A DNA stretch of 5,397 bases from an uncultured Selenomonadaceae bacterium (lineage in GTDB: Bacteria > Bacillota > Negativicutes > Selenomonadales > Selenomonadaceae): the NCBI GenBank assembly GCA_905236785.1, contig CAJOQC010000261.1, forward strand, positions 1-5,397, in the 5' to 3' direction. A program made the translations under genes and the position numbers. This document shows positions 1 through 5,397 of this stretch, piece by piece. Each line of letters opens with the position of its first letter. The first letter of the stretch is position 1. Under the pieces are notes generated by a model. That model was not told the DNA's origin, searched no databases, and saw nothing but the letters and a program-made list of their open reading frames with translations.

Positions 1-17
1 AAAAAGAAAAGAAGGAA

Positions 18-902
18 TTATATCAATCCATGAGCCTTCATTGCCGCTTTTAGTTTTTCCAAATTCTGCGGTTCCATATCCGTAAGGGGCATACGCAGGC
101 CGCCGGTTTTGTAGCCCAAAAGCTCCATGGCCGCTTTTACGGGTATGGGGTTCACCTCGCAAAAGAGGGCGTCTATAAGGTCGGAGCAGTCAATTTGCAT
201 TTTGGCGGCGGCATCCGTGCGGCCGGCGAAGAAATTTTCGCAGATGTCATGGACGGCACGCGGCGCGACGTTTGAAAGGACGGAGATAACCCCCAAGCCA
301 CCCAAGGACAAAATCGGCACAATTTGATCGTCGTTGCCCGAATACAGGTTCAGCTTGTCGCCGCAAAGTTTTTGCATTTTCACCACGGCGGAAATATTCC
401 CCGATGCCTCCTTCGCGGCGTTTATGCGCGGGTGTTCCGCCAAGGCGGCGTAAGTTTCCGGCGCAATGTTGACCCCCGTGCGGGAGGGTACGTTGTAGAC
501 AATAAGAGGAATGTTCACCGCGTCGGCTATGGCGGTGTAGTGCTTCACCAAACCTTTTTGGGTGCATTTGTTGTAGTAGGGGGTGACGGCCAAAATAGCG
601 TCCGCCCCCGCGCTTTCGGCGTGTTTGGCAAGCTCGGCGGCGTAGGCGGTTTCGTTGGAACCTGCCCCGGCGATGACGGGGACGCGGCCTTTAACATGGT
701 CTACGGCGAATTTCACCACGGCGCGGTGTTCTTCGTCGCTGAGGGTGGCGGATTCCCCCGTGGTGCCCGCCGCCACTATGGCGTCTGTGCCGCCTGCTAT
801 CTGGTCGTCGATGATGCGCCCGAACTCGGCAAAGTTGATGCCCGTTTCGTTAAAGGGCGTGATGATGGCAACCCCCGCGCCCCTGAAAATTATGTCCTTC
901 AC
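18..902 (-). CDS. dapA: 4-hydroxy-tetrahydrodipicolinate synthase (DapA)
   Basis: Cytoplasmic class I aldolase-fold lyase that condenses pyruvate with aspartate semialdehyde, the first committed step of the diaminopimelate/lysine pathway. The 294-aa length is normal for the family and both ends look complete. Aligned from memory to E. coli DapA (offset +3), the active site is intact: GTTGES at 46-51 (T47/T48), TPYYNK at 107-112 (Y110), YNVPSRT at 136-142 (Y136, R141), and the Schiff-base lysine K164 in AAKEASGN. The start is GTG, chosen because GGGGAGGT lies 6 nt upstream and the protein begins at the usual distance before the first strand (GAGVAIITPF). The gene begins 15 nt after the M16C peptidase stop, so the two are probably cotranscribed. 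Of the E. coli lysine-inhibition residues, H56 and N80 are kept (H59, N83) but H53 and E84 are replaced (D56, Y87), so the feedback behaviour is uncertain. Related aldolases such as N-acetylneuraminate lyase are less likely given the DapA-type motifs. Confidence 0.96.
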   Translation of the reverse strand: MKDIIFRGAGVAIITPFNETGINFAEFGRIIDDQIAGGTDAIVAAGTTGESATLSDEEHRAVVKFAVDHVKGRVPVIAGAGSNETAYAAELAKHAESAGADAILAVTPYYNKCTQKGLVKHYTAIADAVNIPLIVYNVPSRTGVNIAPETYAALAEHPRINAAKEASGNISAVVKMQKLCGDKLNLYSGNDDQIVPILSLGGLGVISVLSNVAPRAVHDICENFFAGRTDAAAKMQIDCSDLIDALFCEVNPIPVKAAMELLGYKTGGLRMPLTDMEPQNLEKLKAAMKAHGLI

Positions 903-908
903 AAAAAG

Positions 909-916
909 ACCTCCCC
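909..916 (-). promoter_or_regulatory. Ribosome binding site of dapA
   Basis: The minus strand reads GGGGAGGT, 6 nt before the GTG at 902-900. It sits wholly in the 15-nt gap after the peptidase stop codon and supports the GTG as the true start. Confidence 0.85.
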
Positions 917-917
917 A

Positions 918-3833
918 TTATTGTGCCGTTTCGATTAGTTTGTCAAACAGTTTTTCGTTGTCCTTCAAGGCTTTTTCGCCGCCGAAGACGCAAAGGTTGT
1001 TTTCCTTCATGGCGGCATCTATGAGCGGCGCAAGGGCGCGAATTTTTTCCGCCGTCACGGACAAAATCTCATCACGGGATTTTTGGCGCATTTCGTCGGT
1101 TATTCCCGCAAAATACAGTTGCGTCGCCGTGTAGCCCTTGCCTCGGGGCGTTTTCGGCATATCAATGTTTGAAATTGTGCCGATGACGTATTTGGTAATT
1201 TCCCGCTCATCGGCGGCAAAATTTTTGACAAAATCCGCCGCGCCGTCAAAAACGTCGATGGTTTCCCCCAAGCGCGGGTCGCGGTACGAACCGAAAAACA
1301 GGTTGCCCGTGCGGGAAAAATTGGCAAACGCCCCGTAAGCTCCCCCCTGCACCCGAATTTTTGTCCAAAAATATTCATAGCGCAAAACGGTGCTTAGAAC
1401 CTGCAACGCCCCCGTGTATTCGTGGCCAAGGCGAATAAAGTTCGCGCCCTTGCCCACATACTGCACTTCCCCGGTGGCAAGAAGCCCCGTTTTCCCCTCC
1501 TTGGGGGGCATTTCGTAGTTTTGGCGGGGCAAATCCACGTTGGGAAGTTTCTTTATAAAGCCATTGAAGGCTTTTTCAAACAGGGGGTAATCACTGTCTT
1601 TCATGGTGACGCTTGCGATGATGTTCTTGCGGTTAAAGGCTTTTTGGCAAATGTCGGCGGCGTCGGCGGCAAAAGCGTCGAACCGATTGTCAAAATCCGC
1701 CGCAAGTTCCTTCAAGAACCTATAGCAGGGCAAATAACCTTCGTCGGAATAGTAGCCGCACATGGTAAGGTTGCGGCTTATGCGGCTTGCCACCAAGTTA
1801 TGGGCGTTCCTGTGGAAGCTAAGTTCCATGTCGGAAATTGTCTCCGCCAGCAAATCCTTAATTCGCTTTTTGTCGGTGAAAAGGGATTCTGTGAGAATTT
1901 CCGCCGTAAGATCAAACATTGCTTCAATGTTTGAAAGGAGTGCCTTAACTTCAATCCGCAACCGGGGGTTAAAGGCGGCGGGGTCTGTTTCGTCGCTTGC
2001 CCCAAGTTCCGCCGCAAAACCGCCGGTCTTTAGGTTCAAAAGTTCGTCAAGTTCGCCGTAGCCGCGTTTTTTCGTGTCCGTGGCGGCGATTATGTCCGTC
2101 AAAAAGTACAACAGCGGCAATTTTTCCTGGGGTACGGTGAGGGCGTCAAAATACAGATTAAGATAACAAATGCCGTTGGTGTCAACGTCGCTAAACAGCA
2201 CCTTTGCCCCCGCCGCTCTACGCTCTTCAAGGGGGAAATGCTCGCAGGTCTTTTTGATGTCCGAAAGTTTAAGAAGTGGGATTTTCGCCAAAGCCTCCGC
2301 CGTGTCGGGGGTTTGCTGGCGAATTTTAAGCTCCTGTTCTTCCGCCATGACGCGGGCTAAGTCCTCTTTTGTCATGCCGCGTTTTATTTGCGCCAACTTG
2401 TCGGCAAGTTTCTTTTCCTCCCGCGCCTCCAAATCCGCGCTGGGGGTCATGGTAAGCAGAACTTTGTGTTGGTTCTTTATAAATACTTCTTCGATAAGTT
2501 TTTCAAAGTAACCTTTTGTTGAGCCGTCTTTAATATGTTGTAGGTATTCTTCGTAACGGAGGTATTGCACCGGGTCTTTGCCGTAGTTCCAACCTTTTAA
2601 CACACGCAGGCCATAGATTAACCCTTTGGGCGCAGAGCCAAAATCCGCTTCCCGCAGCTTAAATTCGGCGGCGGCCACGGCGGATTCCACAAGGGTGGGG
2701 CTAAGCCCCTTTTGCGCCGTTTCTCTTAGGGTGTCCATGGTGAGCTGCAGGAATTTATCCGCCCGCTCCGCCTCGGAGTTGGTGACGGTGACGGTGAACA
2801 TGGGGGTCAAAAGGTCGCCTTCAAGTTCTGCGTCAACGTCGCTCCCAAGGTTCGCCGCAATAAGAGCTTCCCGCACGGGGGCGGCCTCCGCCTTAAAGAG
2901 AATATGGGTTAAAATCTCAAGGGCGAGAAGTTTTTCCGGGCTTTGCATACCGTCTAAGACCATGCCAAAGGACAGGAAAGTTTTTTCCCGTGTGTCGCGG
3001 CCGCCTTCCACGGCGTATTCTTCATGCACCCGCCGCATTTGCCCAAATGGTTTTGGCGGCTCGATTTTCCCCGCCGCCTCGATTTTCGTAAACTTGGACA
3101 AATATTCTTCGTCCAAAAATTGCAACCGTTCTTCTATGTCCATATCGCCGTACAAATACAAACGGCAGTTTGACGGGTGATAATATTTGCGGTGAAATTC
3201 GCCGAATTTTTCCTGCGTCAATTCGGGTATGGCGGCGGGGTCGCCCCCGGATTCAAACCCGTAGGCGCTGTCGGGGAACAAGGCTTGCATGATCTTGCTG
3301 CCCAAGCGGCTGTCCGGCGCGGACAGCGCGCCTTTCATTTCGTTATACACCACGCCGCTGTATTTTAAGGGCGCGTCCTCCCCCGCCAATTCGTAATGCC
3401 AACCTTCTTGTTTTAATATGTTGGGGTTATTCAGCATATCGGGGTAAAAAACCGCGTCAAGGTACACGTCCATCAAATTCTTAAAGTCTTGGTCGTTGCG
3501 GCTGGCCACGGGGTACACCGTTTTATCCGGGTAGGTCATGGCATTAAGAAAAGTGTTCAACGAGCCTTTAACAAGCTCCACAAAGGGTTCTTTCAAGGGG
3601 TATTTTCGCGAACCGCACAGCACCGAGTGTTCCACAATATGCGCCACCCCCGTGTCGTCCGCCGGCGGCGTGGCAAAAGCGGCATAAAAAACCTTGTTGT
3701 CGTCCTCGGTCTTGACGTACAAAAGCTCCGCGCCGCTTTTTTGGTGGCGCAACATATACGCCGTACCCTGCACTTCCGGCACTTCGCTCCCGCTTGTCAC
3801 AATAAAACCATGTATTATATCCCCTATATTCAT
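918..3833 (-). CDS. M16C (PreP/presequence protease-like) zinc metallopeptidase
   Basis: Predicted cytoplasmic zinc peptidase of family M16 subfamily C. Relatives form a closed two-half chamber and degrade unstructured oligopeptides. The inverted zinc motif HIVEH is at residues 65-69, and the third ligand is E165 in YNEMKG. The 96-residue gap from H69 to E165 is what PreP-type enzymes show. An M16 C-terminal-type domain begins near 205 (LTQEKFGEFHRKYYHPSN). A charged helical linker typical of the M16C-associated region lies around 463-510. The C-terminal half carries the substrate-binding Arg/Tyr pair (R827 and Y833 in RVQGGAYG). No signal peptide or membrane segment is visible. The 971-aa length is typical. 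The ATG at 3833 is chosen because AGGAGG sits 6 nt upstream. Reading further upstream adds only a low-complexity Phe/Ser/Lys stretch encoded by a palindrome. dapA follows 15 nt downstream. The natural substrates are unknown. Confidence 0.95.
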   Translation of the reverse strand: MNIGDIIHGFIVTSGSEVPEVQGTAYMLRHQKSGAELLYVKTEDDNKVFYAAFATPPADDTGVAHIVEHSVLCGSRKYPLKEPFVELVKGSLNTFLNAMTYPDKTVYPVASRNDQDFKNLMDVYLDAVFYPDMLNNPNILKQEGWHYELAGEDAPLKYSGVVYNEMKGALSAPDSRLGSKIMQALFPDSAYGFESGGDPAAIPELTQEKFGEFHRKYYHPSNCRLYLYGDMDIEERLQFLDEEYLSKFTKIEAAGKIEPPKPFGQMRRVHEEYAVEGGRDTREKTFLSFGMVLDGMQSPEKLLALEILTHILFKAEAAPVREALIAANLGSDVDAELEGDLLTPMFTVTVTNSEAERADKFLQLTMDTLRETAQKGLSPTLVESAVAAAEFKLREADFGSAPKGLIYGLRVLKGWNYGKDPVQYLRYEEYLQHIKDGSTKGYFEKLIEEVFIKNQHKVLLTMTPSADLEAREEKKLADKLAQIKRGMTKEDLARVMAEEQELKIRQQTPDTAEALAKIPLLKLSDIKKTCEHFPLEERRAAGAKVLFSDVDTNGICYLNLYFDALTVPQEKLPLLYFLTDIIAATDTKKRGYGELDELLNLKTGGFAAELGASDETDPAAFNPRLRIEVKALLSNIEAMFDLTAEILTESLFTDKKRIKDLLAETISDMELSFHRNAHNLVASRISRNLTMCGYYSDEGYLPCYRFLKELAADFDNRFDAFAADAADICQKAFNRKNIIASVTMKDSDYPLFEKAFNGFIKKLPNVDLPRQNYEMPPKEGKTGLLATGEVQYVGKGANFIRLGHEYTGALQVLSTVLRYEYFWTKIRVQGGAYGAFANFSRTGNLFFGSYRDPRLGETIDVFDGAADFVKNFAADEREITKYVIGTISNIDMPKTPRGKGYTATQLYFAGITDEMRQKSRDEILSVTAEKIRALAPLIDAAMKENNLCVFGGEKALKDNEKLFDKLIETAQ

Positions 3834-3839
3834 ATAATT

Positions 3840-3845
3840 CCTCCT
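3840..3845 (-). promoter_or_regulatory. Ribosome binding site of the M16C peptidase
   Basis: A perfect AGGAGG on the minus strand, 6 nt before the ATG at 3833. It decides the start: the open frame continues another 41 codons upstream to 3956, but that extension has no comparable site and is low complexity. Confidence 0.92.
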
Positions 3846-3868
3846 AATTTTTACGTTCTTCGTTAATG

Positions 3869-3929
3869 TTCTTTCTTTCTTTTTCTCTTTTCTTTTTTGA
3901 AAAAATAAAAGAGAAAAAGAAAGAAAGAA
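3869..3929. repeat. 61-bp pyrimidine/purine palindrome in the peptidase leader
   Basis: The left arm 3869-3891 is all pyrimidine (T with five C). The right arm 3907-3929 is its exact reverse complement over 23 bp. After one C/T mismatch (3892/3906) pairing resumes between 3893-3897 and 3901-3905, leaving almost no loop around 3899. The purine tract runs on to about 3938. In minus-strand RNA this forms a long, mostly A-U hairpin ending about 35 nt before the peptidase start codon. It lacks a following U-run on either strand, so it is not a standard intrinsic terminator. Possible roles are an RNA-stability or attenuation hairpin, a DNA structure (cruciform or triplex), or one copy of a dispersed repeat. 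The structure is plain in the sequence, but the role is unknown. Confidence 0.85.
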
Positions 3930-3964
3930 AAAAGAAAACACCCGCAAAAAGCACAAACTATTCC

Positions 3965-4000
3965 AAAAAAAGCTCGACAGGAAGAAAATCCCGTCGAGCT
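3965..4000 (-). terminator. Intrinsic terminator after cheX
   Basis: On the minus strand, AGCTCGACGGGA pairs with TCCTGTCGAGCT (12 bp including one G-U wobble) around a 6-nt loop (TTTTCT) and is followed at once by six T. It begins 8 nt after the cheX stop. The other strand has no T-run after the hairpin, so it acts on minus-strand transcription and separates the chemotaxis pair from the peptidase-dapA unit. Confidence 0.93.
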
Positions 4001-4008
4001 AAAGGTGG

Positions 4009-4476
4009 TTATTGTTGGGTATCGACGGCGATGTCAATTTCGACCACATAACCGCCTAAGTCCATCTCCACGGTTATGTACTGGCCGTCGCTTATTTTTA
4101 TTTGAAAGTTTTTGCCTACCGACAGGCTTGGCGTGGATATGTCAACCTCAAGCCCCATGCCGGTTATGTTGGTGGCGGCGTTGGCGGTGAGCATATTGCT
4201 CATCTCCGAAATCGCGCTTTGCGCCATGGCATCAAACTCCGCCACGGGCATACCCATCATCATGGCCGAGGCGATATATTTTGCGGTATCCTCGCTCATG
4301 TTGTAGACCACGTTGCCCCGCACTTGCTTGGTAAAGCCCACCACCACGGACACGCCCAAAGAAACGGCGTTCTTTTCGCGCATATATAGCTTGGTGCGTT
4401 TGGGTTCTACAAAGCCCATTTGAGGCATGACGGTGGTGAAGGCGTTCACGAAGGGATTAACAAGTTTTGCATCCAT
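4009..4476 (-). CDS. cheX: Stand-alone CheX-type CheY-P phosphatase
   Basis: Predicted cytoplasmic chemotaxis protein of the CheC/CheX/FliY phosphatase family, which hydrolyses the aspartyl phosphate of CheY-like receivers. The 155-aa length is normal for CheX. The N-terminus (DAKLVNPF) and the block VVVGFTKQVRGNVVYNM (44-60) fit CheX. The catalytic pair is E91 and N94 of the ExxN motif in SEMSNMLTANAAT. Only one ExxN motif is present, as in CheX and unlike the two in CheC. The ATG at 4476 is chosen. A TTG seven codons earlier also keeps the frame open, but it lies in front of the ribosome binding site (GGAGGGAG, 9 nt from the ATG) and would translate through it. The gene starts 4 nt after the receiver-fusion gene stops, so the two are probably coupled. 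A strong terminator follows. Its likely substrate is a CheY or the receiver of its neighbour (inference). Confidence 0.88.
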   Translation of the reverse strand: MDAKLVNPFVNAFTTVMPQMGFVEPKRTKLYMREKNAVSLGVSVVVGFTKQVRGNVVYNMSEDTAKYIASAMMMGMPVAEFDAMAQSAISEMSNMLTANAATNITGMGLEVDISTPSLSVGKNFQIKISDGQYITVEMDLGGYVVEIDIAVDTQQ

Positions 4477-4480
4477 AACA

Positions 4481-5344
4481 TCAATCTCCCTCCGCAAAGC
4501 CGATGCTCATATAAACATTGCCGATTCGCGTCTGCGCCGTCACCTTGAAGGTGGTAAGGCGCGGGCTGGCAATTCTTATGCCCGTGCCGGAAATAGTCCC
4601 CGGCGGCGTAATGCGCATCTCCTTGTCCTTAAACACGTCGTTTATGTTCGACACGCCGCGCCCCACCAAGATGTTGGCCGCTTCCTCCACGGTGTCGCTG
4701 GCCTCGTCCTCGGTGAGTTCCTCCGGGTCGTCAACCCCCAAAAGCACCGCCGTGAAGTTTTTCATGGTCTGGGTGTCCATATAGACAATGGCGCGCCCGG
4801 TGGGGTAGCCCGTAAGCCCTATGATTATGGCCACTCCCGACACGTCCAAAAAACGACGCTCGTCTAATTCCAATTCCGTTTGGCTGTGCACGCCTATCAT
4901 GCTGAAAAGACCTTGCTGAAGAGCGCGAACAAAAGCCTTGGCGTAGGACTCTCTTAGGGTGTTTACCTTCCCCACCTTGTCCTGCCCCAATACCATGAGG
5001 GTGTCCAAAAGGTCATTGGTGGAGACGGGCTTTTGCAAAAACGCGCTTATGCCCACCTCGCGCCCTCTGGCCACAAGGCTTGCGTCCTTCATTGCGCTTA
5101 TCATCACGATTTTTGCGTCGGGGTCTATGGCGTGAATACGGCGCGTACACTCAAGGCCGTCCGCATCCGGCAGGTTCATGTCCATGGTAACTATCCCCGG
5201 ATGGTGTTCGGCGTATAAAGTCACGGCCTCCGCCGCTGTCTTGGCCTCGGCGCACACCTCGAAATTTGTCTTGGCAAGGTGCTTTTGCATAATGGCGCGG
5301 CTAATCTTGGAATCGTCAACCACCAAAACTTTGACTTTTTCCAC
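4481..5344 (-). CDS. Response regulator receiver fused to a CheX/CheC-like phosphatase domain
   Basis: A 287-aa two-domain protein, probably cytoplasmic. Residues 1-120 form a CheY-type receiver with all key residues: acidic pair D10/D11, phospho-acceptor D55 in TMDMNLPDADG, S83 at the Thr/Ser position, F102 at the switch aromatic position, and K105 followed by P106. Residues 125-287 resemble CheX/CheC: GLTGYPTGRAIVYM at 176-189 parallels the CheX block in the next gene, and E221/N224 in EEAANILVG form an ExxN motif, so phosphatase activity is plausible. No DNA-binding output domain is present. The start is GTG at 5344: AGGTGA lies 6 nt upstream and an in-frame TGA occurs three codons before it. 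It is the first gene of a pair with cheX. Possible roles are self-dephosphorylation, a phosphate-gated phosphatase for CheY, or a phosphate sink (inference). The domain order is clear, but activity of the C-terminal domain is unproven. Confidence 0.9.
   Translation of the reverse strand: MEKVKVLVVDDSKISRAIMQKHLAKTNFEVCAEAKTAAEAVTLYAEHHPGIVTMDMNLPDADGLECTRRIHAIDPDAKIVMISAMKDASLVARGREVGISAFLQKPVSTNDLLDTLMVLGQDKVGKVNTLRESYAKAFVRALQQGLFSMIGVHSQTELELDERRFLDVSGVAIIIGLTGYPTGRAIVYMDTQTMKNFTAVLLGVDDPEELTEDEASDTVEEAANILVGRGVSNINDVFKDKEMRITPPGTISGTGIRIASPRLTTFKVTAQTRIGNVYMSIGFAEGD
4486..4493 (-). promoter_or_regulatory. Ribosome binding site of cheX, inside the upstream gene
   Basis: The minus strand reads GGAGGGAG, 9 nt before the cheX ATG. 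The same bases encode the last residues of the receiver-CheX fusion (…A-E-G-D-stop), so a ribosome ending the first gene stops almost on the start of the second. This suggests translational coupling and rules out the upstream TTG. Confidence 0.8.
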
Positions 5345-5350
5345 TGATGC

Positions 5351-5356
5351 TCACCT
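5351..5356 (-). promoter_or_regulatory. Ribosome binding site of the receiver-CheX gene
   Basis: The minus strand reads AGGTGA, 6 nt before the GTG at 5344-5342. It contains the in-frame TGA (5353-5351) that bars any start further upstream, so the GTG is the only reasonable start. The remaining 41 nt to the window edge are AT-rich, with no convincing promoter. Confidence 0.75.
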
Positions 5357-5397
5357 GCTCTTATCTTAAAGTTTTCTTTGAAATCGTAAAGAAATAA

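Noticed and set aside
324..938. A 204-aa open frame on the plus strand opposite dapA
   Set aside because: It is the antisense shadow of a clearly functional dapA. The translation is Val/Gly/Arg-rich with no recognisable domain, and I saw no ribosome binding site that would favour it.
3869..3929. The palindrome as a bidirectional intrinsic terminator
   Set aside because: All four genes in the window are on the same strand, a proper terminator already lies just upstream, and no U-run follows the hairpin on either strand.
3866..4051. A short plus-strand frame starting in the palindrome (Phe-rich then Lys-rich)
   Set aside because: It is translated low-complexity palindrome plus terminator sequence and antisense cheX. 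It has no family resemblance.
4477..4497. Upstream TTG start for cheX giving 162 aa
   Set aside because: The TTG precedes the GGAGGGAG site, which is correctly spaced for the ATG at 4476, and the extra residues are not part of the usual CheX N-terminus.
5363..5390. Possible minus-strand promoter before the receiver-CheX gene: TTTACG, 16 nt, TAAGAT
   Set aside because: Each box matches the consensus at only four of six bases in an AT-rich stretch, and the resulting leader would be very short. The real promoter may lie outside the window.
1..5397. A hidden defence system, CRISPR array, mobile element or structural RNA
   Set aside because: The window is almost fully occupied by four recognisable housekeeping or signalling genes. 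I found no direct-repeat array, transposase, terminal repeats or tRNA/riboswitch-like fold.

Overview
All four genes in this window lie on the minus strand. The window reads as chromosomal DNA from a Gram-positive-type, probably motile bacterium. Bacillota of the Clostridia/Negativicutes kind is my best guess. The reasons are strong AGGAGG-type ribosome binding sites, GTG starts, a PreP-like M16C peptidase of a type common in Clostridia, a CheX chemotaxis phosphatase, and an intrinsic terminator with a U-run. The placement is inference from gene content and not a match to a named genome.

In transcription order (high to low coordinates), the first unit is a two-gene chemotaxis-type operon. 5344-4481 encodes an intact receiver domain fused to a CheX/CheC-like phosphatase domain. 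4476-4009 encodes a stand-alone CheX. The two genes are 4 nt apart, and the ribosome binding site of the second lies inside the last codons of the first. A 12-bp hairpin with a U-run (4000-3965) ends this unit.

A 175-nt intergenic gap (3834-4008) follows. It holds that terminator and a 61-bp near-perfect palindrome made of a pyrimidine tract facing a purine tract (3869-3929). The second unit comes next: a 971-aa M16C zinc metallopeptidase (3833-918) and, 15 nt later, dapA (902-18), the first committed enzyme of diaminopimelate/lysine synthesis. Only a short T-rich stretch (minus strand) follows dapA before the window edge.

The first unit probably tunes dephosphorylation of CheY-like receivers. 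The second pairs oligopeptide degradation with cell-wall and lysine precursor synthesis, although their functional link is unproven. I see no mobile element, CRISPR array, tRNA, rRNA or defence system. Most of the window is ordinary. The least explained items are the receiver-CheX fusion next to a second CheX, and the purine/pyrimidine palindrome in the peptidase leader.
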